64,000 nucleotides of DNA from Amycolatopsis regifaucium (GCF_001613935.1 NZ_LQCI01000034.1:473031-537030), one strand, 5' to 3'; counted from the first letter of the stretch, positions 7,994 to 17,655 are shown. Notes: generated by a model not told the origin, from the letters alone. Numbers and translations: made by a program.

Positions 7994-9289
7994 GTGACGA
8001 TGATTATGGGGGATGCGGAACTCGCCGGAGAAGGGGCCGGTACACGTCTGAGAACCTGGGTCGGGCATTGGGAACTATGGTCCGGACCACGCGGAGTACC
8101 CGCGATTTTTCTTGTCGTGGAAGGACTTGCGGCGGCGGTCGCGGTCATCGCCCTGCTCCGATCGAACTACGGGATTACGGAATTCGTCCGATTCGGATCA
8201 CTGCTCGGCCTCGCTTTCGTCCAGGCCGAGCTTTCTCGTTCGGTGGAACGGTTGCGGCGTACCCTCTGTGACCGGCCACACATCAACATGACGTCGGTGT
8301 GGACGTTCGCGGGGGTGCTCGTCCTTCCGTCTGGCCTCGCCGTCACGCTCGGCCTGCTCATCTACCTGCATCTTTGGCTCCGGGTGTGGCGGGGGATGAG
8401 CCACCGCCCGGCTTACCGCGTCGTGTACTGCGCGGCGGCGATCGTGCTCTCGTGCCTGGCTTCGGGAGTCATCGTCGCCGGCTGGAACGGCCTGCCGGTC
8501 GGGTTCACCGGATCACTGCGGATCGTCGAGGCGGCGGCCGTGTTCACCGCCGCGAACGCGTTCATCGTGGCGCTCTCGGTCTACCTGCACACCGGAGGCC
8601 GATCCCCGCGCTCCCTGTTCGGCACCGGTGACGACAACCTGCTGGAAGTCACCACCCTGGTGCTCGGGACCTCGACCGCGCTGGGCATCGTCCACGCGCC
8701 CGCGCTCGTCCCGTTCGTCCTGCTGCCGGTGCTGGTGCTGCACCGCAGCGTGCTGGTGCGGCAGCTGGAGATCGCGGCGAACATCGACGGCAAGACCGGG
8801 GTCCTCAACGCGCACGCGTGGCATCTGCTGAGCGAACGGGCGCTTTCGTCGGCGGCCAGGACGAAGAGCAAGCTCGGGGTGCTGATGCTCGACCTAGACC
8901 ACTTCAAGCAGGTCAACGACGTCTACGGCCATCTCGCGGGTGACGTCGTCCTCAAGGCCGTCGCGACGACGATCTCCGAGCACGTACGCGATTACGACTC
9001 CGTCGGGCGCTTCGGTGGCGAAGAGTTCGTCGTGCTGCTGCCCGGCGCGACGGAGACCGAGGTGATCCCCGTGGCCGAGCGGGTCCGGCAGGCGGTGATG
9101 GCGCTCGAAGTCGAGGTCGCGACGGCTTCGGGACCTCGGATCGTGCGAGGACTTTCGGTGTCGATCGGCGTCGCGGTCTACCCGTCCGGCGGGACCGTCC
9201 TGGAGCGCCTGCTGCACGTCGCCGACACCGCGCTCTACCAGGCGAAGAACAGCGGCCGGAATCGCGTCGTCAGCTTCGCCGCGGCCTGA
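7994..9289 (+). CDS. Membrane-bound diguanylate cyclase (GGDEF)
   Basis: The 431-residue protein has several N-terminal membrane helices (residues about 30-230) and a C-terminal GGDEF domain that makes cyclic di-GMP from two GTP. The active site reads GGEEF. An RxxD inhibitory-site motif (RDYD) sits five residues before it, so product inhibition should work. Metal/substrate residues appear in LDLDHFKQVNDVYGH. The GTG at 7994 is preferred because GGAAGGGGG lies 6 nt upstream; an ATG at 7973 is possible. No EAL domain is fused. Confidence 0.9.
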   Translation: MTMIMGDAELAGEGAGTRLRTWVGHWELWSGPRGVPAIFLVVEGLAAAVAVIALLRSNYGITEFVRFGSLLGLAFVQAELSRSVERLRRTLCDRPHINMTSVWTFAGVLVLPSGLAVTLGLLIYLHLWLRVWRGMSHRPAYRVVYCAAAIVLSCLASGVIVAGWNGLPVGFTGSLRIVEAAAVFTAANAFIVALSVYLHTGGRSPRSLFGTGDDNLLEVTTLVLGTSTALGIVHAPALVPFVLLPVLVLHRSVLVRQLEIAANIDGKTGVLNAHAWHLLSERALSSAARTKSKLGVLMLDLDHFKQVNDVYGHLAGDVVLKAVATTISEHVRDYDSVGRFGGEEFVVLLPGATETEVIPVAERVRQAVMALEVEVATASGPRIVRGLSVSIGVAVYPSGGTVLERLLHVADTALYQAKNSGRNRVVSFAAA

Positions 9290-9307
9290 AGACCACGCAT
9301 CGAGGCC

Positions 9308-9373
9308 ACGCGTTTCGTCCTCTGGATGCGGTAGTCGCGCACGCAAGGACCGCATCCAGAGGACGAAACGCGT
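9308..9373. repeat. Family A long inverted repeat, copy 1 (possible bidirectional terminator)
   Basis: Perfect 25-bp arms (9308-9332 and 9349-9373) with a 16-nt loop lie between the convergent GGDEF and RHS genes. The arms share the CAGAGGAC-GAAACGCG core with copies at 28.9 and 62.0 kb. There is no T-run on either side. Confidence 0.85.
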
Positions 9374-9379
9374 TCTACG

Positions 9380-12300
9380 TCAGTCGACGTCCATCGCGTT
9401 CGGATCCTTCTTGCCGGTGTCGAGCGGTCCGAAGCCGCCGGCTTCGAGCTTGTCCCAATCCGCCTTGGTCGGCTTCTTGTACGTCTCTTCGTGGATCCTC
9501 GCGACTTCTTCCTCGTAGGTCTCGCGGTTCTGCCGCTTCATCTCCTCGGGCCACTCCCCGGTCCGGATGGTGTCCCGGGTCATGTGCAGTTCCTTGACGT
9601 CGTGGCTGCTGAGCGGCGGGGTGGACGCGGTCGTGCCGGGACCGGTCGAGTAGGTGAGGCCCTTACCGCCGGCGTGCGCGTCGTCGATCATCTTGTGGTA
9701 CGAGTCGTCCGCGATCTTGCCGTCGAGGGTGTTGTCGGTGTTCTTGAACCCGTCACGGAAGGCGTAGTCGAGCTGGTTGAGCTGGATCGCCGTGTTCGGG
9801 TCACCACCCTCCAGCGCGTTGCGCTCGGAGTCGCGGTACTCCTGGCTGTTCTTGAACCCGCTCGGATTCTTCGAACCCTCCGTCAGGTCCTGGTCACCCT
9901 TGTTACCGGTACCGATATGCGACGCGTGCGCGGGTTTGGCCTCCTGATAAGCCCAGGCGTGGTTCTCCAGGTCCTTCTGGTCGTCACCCGAACCCCGCTT
10001 GCCGCCACTGCCGCGACCGATCGCCTCGTAGGGGACCGGGTGCTCGGACTCGTGGGACTTCCCGGAGACCTTCTCCCGGCCGTCGTTCTTGAGCTCGTTG
10101 TCGTACTTCGCCGTGAGCCGGTTCTGCTCACGGGTCTTCGCGCCGTGCGTGCCGTCGAGGTAGCTCTGCGGTGGCCGCCGCGGCTTCTTCGGTCCTGGTG
10201 CCGGTTTCGGCTTGGTGACCCGGTTGCCCGAGGACTTCGTCTTGCCGCCACCATTCCGGCCTCCTCCCTTGGCGCAAGGAGTCTTCGACGGCCTTGTCGG
10301 AGCGAGGCCGAGCGGGTCGATCATGTCCGTCGGGTTGCCGACGTAGGCCAGGGAGTCCGACGCCGGTTCGAGGCCGAGCGGGTCGTGCGAGAGGTACCGG
10401 CCGGTGTCCGGGTCGTAGTAGCGCTTGAAGTTGTAGTGCAGCCCGGTTTCCGGGTCGTGGTACTGGCCCGGGAAACGCAACGGCGTGTACGCCTGCCCCG
10501 GCGGGGAAAGCACCTTGCCCCACAACGACGTGTGCAGATGCCAGACGACGTTGCCCGCTTCGTCGAGCAGTTCGCTGGGCGAGCCGACGAGGTCGGTGAC
10601 GATCGCGTGAAAGCGGGCGTCGTGGCCGGAGAGCCGTTCGACCTGGGTGATCGGCCGTTCCGCGCCCGGCTCCCAGTCCCAGACGACGGCGGTGCCGCCG
10701 CGGATCTCCTCGGCGAGGTTCGTGCCGTCCCAGGTGAAGTCGATCTGTTCGAGGATCCGGCCCTGGATGTCGAGATGCTGTTTGGCGATCCGCCGTCCGA
10801 GCGCGTCGTAGTGGTAGAGCCACCGCTCGCCGTCGGGGGTGACGACGCCGGTCAGCCGGTCGTCGGAGTTCCACTGGTAGGTCCAGTCCCGGCCGAGTTT
10901 GCGGCGGGCGATCGTGCGGCCTTCGCTGTCGTGCAGGTACGACGTCGAACCGGCACCGATCATCAGGGTGCCCTGGTAGCGCCGCGGTCCGACGGCGGGA
11001 TCCGCGCCGGGCCAGCCGGCCTGCGTGATCGCGCCGGCGAGGTTGTAGGCGTAGCTTTCCCGCCAGCCCTGCCCCTGGATGTCGACGACCCGGCCCGCGC
11101 GGTCCACCTGCAGCGAGCGCGGTCCGGACAGCAGATCCGCGATCGACGAGACGAGGCCGTCGCGCAGGTAGCCGTACTCGCGGCGCTGCACGATACCCCG
11201 GTCGTTCGAGACGATCTGCGACGTCAGCCTGTCGGCGGTGTCCCAGTTCTGCCGCAGTTCCACCGACGTGCCGTCCAGCCGTCGCAGCACTTCACGGCCG
11301 GAAAGGTCGTACTCGAAGCGCAGGGTACGGCCGGCGGTCCGGAGCGCGATGGGGCGATTGGCGGCGTCGTAGGCGAAGAACGACTCGGCGCCCGACGGCG
11401 TACGCCGCGCGACGCGACGGCCGACGGCGTCGTATTCCGAGTGGACGGTCCGGCCGTTAAGGGATTCCGCGACGACCCGGCCCAGCGCGTCGTAGGTGAT
11501 GGTGACTTCGGAATGGGCGTTGCGCGCCGAGGTCATCCGGTCGGCCGCGTCGTAGGTGAACGTGGCGACGTCGTCGTCCGCGCGGCGGCTGACGACCCGG
11601 CCGAGCGCGTCGCGTTCGATGGCGATCGTCTGGCCGAGACTGTTGGCGCGCAGCACCAATTGCCCGGCCGCGTCGTAACCGTAGCGAGTGGTACGGCCGT
11701 TGAAGTCGGTCTCGCTGATCAGGTTTCCGGCGGGATCGTAGTCGTAGCGCCAGGAAAGGCCGTGTTCGTTGGTGACCGACACCAGGCGCAGCTCGGTGTC
11801 GTACACATAGGACAGCCGATCGCCGTCCGGGCCGATCTCGGCGACGGGCAGGTCGAATTGCGAGTACTCGGTGCGCACCGCGAGTCCGCGGGCGTCCACG
11901 GCTTCGTCGGTGTAGCCCTCGGTGGTGCGGTTCCAACGCCAGACGGAACCGTCGGGGTCGATCTGTTCGGCGATTTCCCCGAAGCCGTCCCACTTCGTCC
12001 GCGTGACGCCGCCGAGCGGGTCGGTGACCGAGGTGGTCTGGCCGAACTCGTCGTAGGTGTACCGCGTGACCCCGCCGAGCGGATCCGTGACGGCGACCGG
12101 CAGCCCGGCCGCGTTGGACTCGATCAGCGTGACCCCACCGAGCGCGTCGGTCACGACCGCGACGTTGCCCGCTTCGTCGTAGCCGTAGGTGGTGGTGGCG
12201 CCGGTCGGATCCGTGGTCCGGACGAGCTTCCCGCGGGCGTCGTACTCGCGGCGCCAGACCGCGCCGTCCGGTCCGGTCATGCTGGTCCACCGGTTCAGCG

Positions 12301-14338
12301 CGGAGTACTCCGCGAACGCGCGGCCGCCGTCCGGCTGGGTCACCGCGACGACGTTGCCCTCGTCGTCCATTTCCCACCGCGTGGTGCGGCCCACCGCGTC
12401 GGTGCGGCTGAGCAGTCTGCCGAAGCGGTCGAGTTCGTAGCGGGTGGTGTTGCCCAGCGGATCGGTCTCCGCGATGACCCGGTGCAGTTCGTCGAGCTGG
12501 TAACGGCTGACGTGCCCGAGCGAGTTCGTGACCGAGGTGACCAGGTTCTCCCGGTCGTACTCGATACCGACGTCGAGGACGCCGTCGGAGCCCTGCGCGC
12601 GTACGACGCGGCCTTCGGAGTCGAAGCCGTAGCGGTACCAACGGCCGTTGACGTCCTGCCAGCGCACGATCCGGCCCTCGGCGTCATAAGTGAACCGCAG
12701 GGGCAGACCGGCGGCGTCGACGATCTCGACCAGCCGCCGCCGCTCGTCGTACCGGTAGTTCTGCAACGCGGTTTCCGCGCCGGGCAGCCGAAGCGCGGTG
12801 ACGAGCCCGTCCTTCGACTCGATGAGAAGACGGTAGCCCGCGGAGTGGACCAGTTCGCGGGGGACGCCGTTGTCGTCGTAGTGCAGGAAGATCCGGTGCC
12901 CGTCGCCGTCGGCGATCGCGCGCAGCGGGAGGATGTCCCCGGTGCCGGAGAAGAGCAGCACACCGTCCGGAGTGGACACTGCGTAGCCGTCGTCCAATTT
13001 GGACAGCGCGAGTCGCTGTCCGAAGGTTGGATAGACGGGGGCGTCGGAGACTGGGACCGGGTAGGTCAGCAGTGTCCCGTCGGCGAGCGCGAGGTGCAGC
13101 CCGTCGTCTTCGACCTCGATGCGCTGGTCCACAGTGGACGCCCAGGACGAGCCGAAGAACCGGCCGAACCGGTACGACGAAAGATGCGTCCGTGACAAGG
13201 TCAGCGGCAGGATCCCGGCGAACACGACGTCGTCCTGGGTCAGCATCATCGAACCGGTCGCGACGTCGATCGGGTCACCGCAGTCGTTGCGGTTCTTCGG
13301 CGGGACAGCGTTCCCTGGATCGTTGTCGCCGTCTTTGATCCGCTTGTCCGGCGGCGGTGTGGGACCGCCCCGATCCTTGGGCGGCGGGGGCGGCGAACCC
13401 GACGGCGTCGTCGGCCCGTCCGTGGACTCGTTCTTCGGCGGAGGGGGCGGATCCGACTTCGCCGGTGGCGGCGGATCGTTCTTCGGTGGCGGCGAGCCGG
13501 ACGGTGTCGTGCCGCCGTCCGGGCTGCCCTTGGGGGTGGTGCCTTCGTCCAGCTTGTTCGGCTTGGACCCGGGCGCGCCCTTGCCCGGCTGCAACTTCTT
13601 CAACGCCTTCGCCGCGTCGCCGAACAGGTCGTCCGCCCGCTTCAGCAGCGGCATCAGCGCCTGCAGTGCCTTGACCGTCTTCTTCGTCAGGTTCGCGATC
13701 TTGCTCGCGGTCTTCGCCACGGCGTTGACCACCTGCGGGACCACCCAGGTCAGCCCGATGCCGAGGGTGAACAGCACCTGCAACGCCCAGCTGATCATGT
13801 GCCCGATCAGTTCGGCGATGATGTCGCGCACCAGCGCGCGCACGGCGGCGACGACCTCGCCCGCCGTCTTCACCCCGCTGGACGCGCCTTCGCAACCCGC
13901 CTTCGCCGCGTCCAGCAGTGTGACCGTGTCCTTGGCCCGGTCACGGTAGGCGTCGGCCGCGACCCCGGTCCAGCTCTGCAGATCGGCGGAGACCATCCCG
14001 GCCAGATCCGCGCCGACCTCGCCGAGTTCGGCCGCGATGTTCTTCCAGGTCTCGGCGTTCGCGGCGATCTCGTCGGCGTTGCCGGTGAGCGCGTCGAGCG
14101 CCTCCTTGAGCGGACCGACGTGCTCCATCAGCCAGCCGACGCCGTTCGCGAGGATCGCGCCGAAAGGGTCCATCGCCATCGACAGCGCGTCGAGCGCGGT
14201 CCCGACCGCGCCCAGCGCGACCGAGGCCCAGTCGCCGCTTTCGATGGCCGACTTCAGCTCGAACGCCGACTCCAGCAGTGACGAGCCGGTGTACGCCTTC
14301 GTCGAGTCCTTGACCTCCGCGACCAGCGGATTACCCAC
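9380..14338 (-). CDS. WXG-RHS polymorphic toxin (type VII secretion substrate type)
   Basis: A 1652-residue protein. The N-terminal helical WXG-like region has SWTGVAADAY at about residues 122-131. A hydrophobic segment (about 175-205), a Pro-rich linker (about 250-340) and a DUF6531-like entry motif (CGDPIDVATGSM) follow. Then come many YD repeats and the RHS core end RYLSHDPLGLEP...NPTDMIDPLGL near residue 1343. About 300 variable residues follow as the putative toxin, with SGKSHESEHPVP near residue 1430. The toxin activity was not identified. It is the last gene of the T7SS-partner operon. GTG start with GAGAAGG upstream. No immunity gene follows. Confidence 0.88.
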   Translation of the reverse strand: MGNPLVAEVKDSTKAYTGSSLLESAFELKSAIESGDWASVALGAVGTALDALSMAMDPFGAILANGVGWLMEHVGPLKEALDALTGNADEIAANAETWKNIAAELGEVGADLAGMVSADLQSWTGVAADAYRDRAKDTVTLLDAAKAGCEGASSGVKTAGEVVAAVRALVRDIIAELIGHMISWALQVLFTLGIGLTWVVPQVVNAVAKTASKIANLTKKTVKALQALMPLLKRADDLFGDAAKALKKLQPGKGAPGSKPNKLDEGTTPKGSPDGGTTPSGSPPPKNDPPPPAKSDPPPPPKNESTDGPTTPSGSPPPPPKDRGGPTPPPDKRIKDGDNDPGNAVPPKNRNDCGDPIDVATGSMMLTQDDVVFAGILPLTLSRTHLSSYRFGRFFGSSWASTVDQRIEVEDDGLHLALADGTLLTYPVPVSDAPVYPTFGQRLALSKLDDGYAVSTPDGVLLFSGTGDILPLRAIADGDGHRIFLHYDDNGVPRELVHSAGYRLLIESKDGLVTALRLPGAETALQNYRYDERRRLVEIVDAAGLPLRFTYDAEGRIVRWQDVNGRWYRYGFDSEGRVVRAQGSDGVLDVGIEYDRENLVTSVTNSLGHVSRYQLDELHRVIAETDPLGNTTRYELDRFGRLLSRTDAVGRTTRWEMDDEGNVVAVTQPDGGRAFAEYSALNRWTSMTGPDGAVWRREYDARGKLVRTTDPTGATTTYGYDEAGNVAVVTDALGGVTLIESNAAGLPVAVTDPLGGVTRYTYDEFGQTTSVTDPLGGVTRTKWDGFGEIAEQIDPDGSVWRWNRTTEGYTDEAVDARGLAVRTEYSQFDLPVAEIGPDGDRLSYVYDTELRLVSVTNEHGLSWRYDYDPAGNLISETDFNGRTTRYGYDAAGQLVLRANSLGQTIAIERDALGRVVSRRADDDVATFTYDAADRMTSARNAHSEVTITYDALGRVVAESLNGRTVHSEYDAVGRRVARRTPSGAESFFAYDAANRPIALRTAGRTLRFEYDLSGREVLRRLDGTSVELRQNWDTADRLTSQIVSNDRGIVQRREYGYLRDGLVSSIADLLSGPRSLQVDRAGRVVDIQGQGWRESYAYNLAGAITQAGWPGADPAVGPRRYQGTLMIGAGSTSYLHDSEGRTIARRKLGRDWTYQWNSDDRLTGVVTPDGERWLYHYDALGRRIAKQHLDIQGRILEQIDFTWDGTNLAEEIRGGTAVVWDWEPGAERPITQVERLSGHDARFHAIVTDLVGSPSELLDEAGNVVWHLHTSLWGKVLSPPGQAYTPLRFPGQYHDPETGLHYNFKRYYDPDTGRYLSHDPLGLEPASDSLAYVGNPTDMIDPLGLAPTRPSKTPCAKGGGRNGGGKTKSSGNRVTKPKPAPGPKKPRRPPQSYLDGTHGAKTREQNRLTAKYDNELKNDGREKVSGKSHESEHPVPYEAIGRGSGGKRGSGDDQKDLENHAWAYQEAKPAHASHIGTGNKGDQDLTEGSKNPSGFKNSQEYRDSERNALEGGDPNTAIQLNQLDYAFRDGFKNTDNTLDGKIADDSYHKMIDDAHAGGKGLTYSTGPGTTASTPPLSSHDVKELHMTRDTIRTGEWPEEMKRQNRETYEEEVARIHEETYKKPTKADWDKLEAGGFGPLDTGKKDPNAMDVD

Positions 14339-14371
14339 AACGACCTTCTCAGTGGTTCAGGAAAGACGGCC

Positions 14372-14896
14372 TCACCAGGGTGAGTTGCCTTCGTCTTCCG
14401 GGGCTTCGTGGCGCTTCTCGCGAGGCGCCTGTGACGGTGGGGTGTCGGCGGAGGACGACGGGGGAGGGGGAGAGGGCGAGGACGGGGGCTCTTCCTCTTC
14501 CAGCTCGGGGAAGCGGCTGCGCAGGGTGCCGATCATCAGCGACCGGGTCTCCTGGTCCTCGTCGCCGAGCGTTTCCTGCATGACCTCGGCGACCCGCGTC
14601 GCGATCCCGGACTGCGCCTGGCGCATGGTCGCGAGGATCTGGCGCGACAGCTCCTCCAACGGGTACGTCCTGGCCTTGTTCCCGAATTCGAGCTCGGTCA
14701 CGCCACCGTCCGCCCCGACGGTGACCTTGACGGCGCCGTCGGAGCTGGACGCGGTCAGCCGCAACTGCTCGGTCCGCTCTTGGGCGGCCGCGTAGCGCTG
14801 GGCCTTGTTCTCCAGCCCTTCGGCCCACTGGTCCAGCTTGCGCTGAGCCTCTTCGGGGTCCCGCATGAGTTCCCCGAGCCCGTTCGCGCCGGTCAC
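14372..14896 (-). CDS. YbaB/EbfC family protein with Pro-rich tail
   Basis: The 174-residue protein has an N-terminal coiled coil (about 10-50) and a YbaB-like beta segment (VKVTVGADGGVTELEFG). These are the marks of the nucleoid-associated YbaB/EbfC fold, also common in type VII secretion loci of actinomycetes. The last 45 residues are Glu/Pro/Ser-rich. The GTG start overlaps the previous stop by 4 nt, which indicates translational coupling. In this operon it is more likely a helper of RHS-toxin handling than a nucleoid protein (inference). Confidence 0.78.
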   Translation of the reverse strand: MTGANGLGELMRDPEEAQRKLDQWAEGLENKAQRYAAAQERTEQLRLTASSSDGAVKVTVGADGGVTELEFGNKARTYPLEELSRQILATMRQAQSGIATRVAEVMQETLGDEDQETRSLMIGTLRSRFPELEEEEPPSSPSPPPPSSSADTPPSQAPREKRHEAPEDEGNSPW

Positions 14897-15222
14897 TTCA
14901 CTCCTCCGATGTGCAAGGCCTTGAAGTCGGCCTTGAACGGTTCCGCGTTGTCCCGGTCACCGTCCACATAGGACTTCGAGGCGGTGCGGACGTTGTCGGC
15001 CAACGCCAGGACGGCTTCCGCGCCCGCTTTTATCGCCTCCGCCGCGCGTTCGCCGGTCGGGTTGACGATCGGCGGGAGGAACGCGCACAGCAGGCCGTAC
15101 GCGTCCGCCGACATCGCCGAACCGGTCGCGCCCTGCGCGGTCTCCAACCGGTCCACGAGCCCTTCGAGATGGCTCGCGTGCGCGGTCAGGTCGTCCGGAT
15201 CGACGTCGAACGAAGCCGTCAT
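14893..15222 (-). CDS. Small WXG100/EspC-like type VII secretion target
   Basis: The 109-residue, all-helical protein begins with FDVDPDDLTAHASHLEGLVDRL, typical of EspC/ESX-associated proteins. It carries a YxxxD general secretion signal (YVDGD) at about residues 85-89. The ATG overlaps the PPE-like stop (ATGA) and its own stop overlaps the YbaB-like start, so translation is coupled across three genes. It probably pairs with a partner helical hairpin for export. Confidence 0.78.
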   Translation of the reverse strand: MTASFDVDPDDLTAHASHLEGLVDRLETAQGATGSAMSADAYGLLCAFLPPIVNPTGERAAEAIKAGAEAVLALADNVRTASKSYVDGDRDNAEPFKADFKALHIGGVK

Positions 15223-17183
15223 TTCCAGTCCTTGTTCTTCCAGTCACCGATCACCGGCGGTGCCACCACCTCGTCCGGGGCGAAGAAGGACGGGTCGTCG
15301 GACTCGACGTAGTCGGCGACCTTGTGTTCCTTGTCGTCCTCGCCCTTTCCCTTGGCGCCGCCGGGTGCCATGCCGCCCATCGGACCCATGGCGCCGGGAG
15401 TACCGGCCTTGCCGGAACCGGCCGCCCGGGCCGCGGCCGCTTCGGCGTCCATCGCGCCCGCGCCGACGGCTCCGCCCATCCCGAGCGAGCCCGTCGACCT
15501 TCCGGCGCCGGCGAGGCCGCCGCCACCCGCGCCGGTACCGCCAGCACCGATGCCACCGAGGTTGCCGCCACCGCCGCCGCCCGGGATGTTCGGCAGGTTG
15601 GGGAGCTTGGGCGGGGTGTACGGCGTGCCCTTGTACGAGCCGCCGTCCGGGATCGAGGGCAGTCCGCCGAGCCGCCTGCCGATGTTGTCTCCCGAGCCGC
15701 CGGGGTTCCCGATCGGCGGGATCTTCGGCATGACCGGGCCCGGCCCGCCGGTCGGCCGGTTCGGGATGGGGATGTTCGGCGGGGTGTACGGGAGGCCGCC
15801 ACCGGGACCGGTGCGCGGACCGCCGCCTTCAGGGATGGTCGGCATCTGCACGTTGGGCGGCTGGTACGACGGCGGTTGGATCGACGGCGGCGTGTAGCCG
15901 GTGGTGTGCGTCCCGTCGTCGAACTTGGGCAGGTTCGGCATGGTCGGCCCCGAGGCCGCCGCGGGACGGTAGCCGTCGCCGCCGGTCGGCAGGTCCGGTA
16001 CGGAGATGCCGGGCGGATTCGGGTGCGAACCAGGACCGCCACCACCGGGGAAGCCACCACCGGGTGTTCCGCCGGAGGGACCGTTCGGCGAGTTGAACGG
16101 CGACACACCGCCGGGACCACCGGCTCCGCCTCCGTGCGCCGTCCCGTCCGTCGAAGCGGCGATGCCATCCGGGCCCGCGCCGTTCGAGCCCACGTCGAAG
16201 GGGCTGGGACGCTGCGTCCCGTCGGCGTTCTCGGGCGAGTTGGGGTCGCGAAGCGCGTGGGCGGGCGAACCCGCGCCACCGCCGGCCGGAGTCCCCCGCA
16301 ACTGCCGGGTCGCCTGCGCGGACGGCAGCTTCGGCGGGGACGGGAACGCCGGGGTCGCGATCGCCGAGCCCACCGTGGTGTCGAACTGGGTCATCACCTG
16401 AGCGGCCCGGTCACGCGCGTCCTGCTGCTTCTTGAAGGTTTCGAGATCCTTCCCGAGCTGCGACATGTACTGGTACGGGTCGGTGATCGTCTGCAGGTTG
16501 GCGTTGGCCTCCCGCACGTCGAACGGCACCGGCGGATTCGCCGCCATCTGCTTCTGCGTCTCGTTCAGCGTCTGCGAGTGGATCTGCTGCTGACGCCCGG
16601 TCAGTGTCGCGCCGTTCGCGGTCGCGCCGAGCCATTTGCCGACGCCGGCGAGGTGCTCGCGTGCCGCGTCGCCGCCTTCGCCCTGCCAGTTGGCCGTGCT
16701 GGCGTTGATCGCCTTGGCCAGGTTGCGCTGGTGCGTCGCGAGCTCGTTGCCGATCCGGACCCATTCCTCGGAGGTCTCGCCCACCGCGGCCGAGTCCGCG
16801 TTGTCCACGATCGCGGCCTGCATCTGCTCGTGGGTGGCGTTCGCCCAGACCGTGGACGGCGGCTGGCCGGGGTTGCGGATCTCGAGGTCCTTCTCGAGCC
16901 CTTGGCGCGCGTTCTCCAGCTGCTTCTCGTACATCCGCTGGGTGAACATGTCCTTGAACCCGTTGAGCGCGGTGTCGCCCCAGCCGAGCAGGTTGAACAG
17001 GAGATCGGTCCCGGCCGTGGCGCCGGCCCGGATCTCGTCGCCGGACGCGGCCTTGTCCGCCAGCGGCCCCACGTAGTACTCGGACGACGAGTCGGCCGTG
17101 ACGTCGTAGAACGGACTGTTCGGGTCGTAGTCCTTCGAAGTGGGATCGGAGACCTTCGTGGTCTTTTCCGCGGAGTCGCTCAC
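15219..17183 (-). CDS. PPE-like protein with long Gly/Pro-rich region
   Basis: A 654-residue product. The N-terminal 290 residues are helical and contain ANWQGEGGDAAREHL, a WxG-type hairpin as in PPE proteins. The next 300 residues are Gly/Pro-rich and low complexity. The last 30 residues (EHKVADYVESDD...PPVIGDW) match the C-terminus of the protein at 34873-36018, which shows paralogy. It starts 11 bp after the PE-like gene and overlaps the WXG gene. It is the probable client of the EspG-like chaperone of this operon. Confidence 0.75.
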   Translation of the reverse strand: MSDSAEKTTKVSDPTSKDYDPNSPFYDVTADSSSEYYVGPLADKAASGDEIRAGATAGTDLLFNLLGWGDTALNGFKDMFTQRMYEKQLENARQGLEKDLEIRNPGQPPSTVWANATHEQMQAAIVDNADSAAVGETSEEWVRIGNELATHQRNLAKAINASTANWQGEGGDAAREHLAGVGKWLGATANGATLTGRQQQIHSQTLNETQKQMAANPPVPFDVREANANLQTITDPYQYMSQLGKDLETFKKQQDARDRAAQVMTQFDTTVGSAIATPAFPSPPKLPSAQATRQLRGTPAGGGAGSPAHALRDPNSPENADGTQRPSPFDVGSNGAGPDGIAASTDGTAHGGGAGGPGGVSPFNSPNGPSGGTPGGGFPGGGGPGSHPNPPGISVPDLPTGGDGYRPAAASGPTMPNLPKFDDGTHTTGYTPPSIQPPSYQPPNVQMPTIPEGGGPRTGPGGGLPYTPPNIPIPNRPTGGPGPVMPKIPPIGNPGGSGDNIGRRLGGLPSIPDGGSYKGTPYTPPKLPNLPNIPGGGGGGNLGGIGAGGTGAGGGGLAGAGRSTGSLGMGGAVGAGAMDAEAAAARAAGSGKAGTPGAMGPMGGMAPGGAKGKGEDDKEHKVADYVESDDPSFFAPDEVVAPPVIGDWKNKDWK

Positions 17184-17194
17184 TGGTCTCCCCT

Positions 17195-17626
17195 TCAGAT
17201 CTCGGTGTCGATCCGCGTCAGATTGCGCTGGTTCTCGTCGTCGCGTTCCCGGTAGTTCCGCTTGCCGAGTTCGATCGCCTCGACGTAGGTCGGGAACTCG
17301 GCGCGGGCCGCTTCGAGCTGCGTGAGCAGGCCTTGCGCGTCGGTCGCGGTGCCCTGCATGTGCCCGGACACCCAGCGCGCGGTGGCGGTGCCGCTCATCG
17401 GCGGTGACTTCTGCAGCTTGGTCAGCGCGGTCCAGCGTTCTTCGAGGCTGTCGAGCACACCTTGGAGCGAGCGGATCATCTCCTCACCGGTGGTGTCGTC
17501 GACGGCGAAGCCACCCTGCTTGGCCATCAGTTTCAGGTCCCGGCCAGCCAGGCCGACACGCGTCGCCGCCATCATCGGCGTGGCGTCGGCCAGTTTCGCT
17601 TGGACCGGTTGTGCTTCCTCGGTCAC
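17195..17626 (-). CDS. PE-like helical protein of a type VII secretion gene set
   Basis: The 143-residue, helix-rich protein has YRERD (a YxxxD export motif) near its C-terminus. Position and size mirror the 159-residue protein that precedes the PPE-like protein in the second cluster. It probably forms a heterodimer with the PPE-like product of the next gene (inference from operon order and motif). No classical PE sequence is present, so the label is structural analogy. The start at 17626 is 29 bp after the EspG-like stop. Confidence 0.6.
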   Translation of the reverse strand: MTEEAQPVQAKLADATPMMAATRVGLAGRDLKLMAKQGGFAVDDTTGEEMIRSLQGVLDSLEERWTALTKLQKSPPMSGTATARWVSGHMQGTATDAQGLLTQLEAARAEFPTYVEAIELGKRNYRERDDENQRNLTRIDTEI

Positions 17627-17655
17627 GGAGGATCCTCTCGCCGGGTTCAGGAAGG

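Noticed and set aside
9491..13195. Very long open frame on the + strand opposite the RHS gene
   Set aside because: Its sequence is Arg/Val/Gly-rich without domains. It mirrors the RHS repeats and has no ribosome site. High-GC codon bias leaves antisense frames open.
15324..17255. Long + strand frame opposite the PPE-like gene
   Set aside because: Arg-rich low-complexity shadow of the Gly/Pro-rich coding region.
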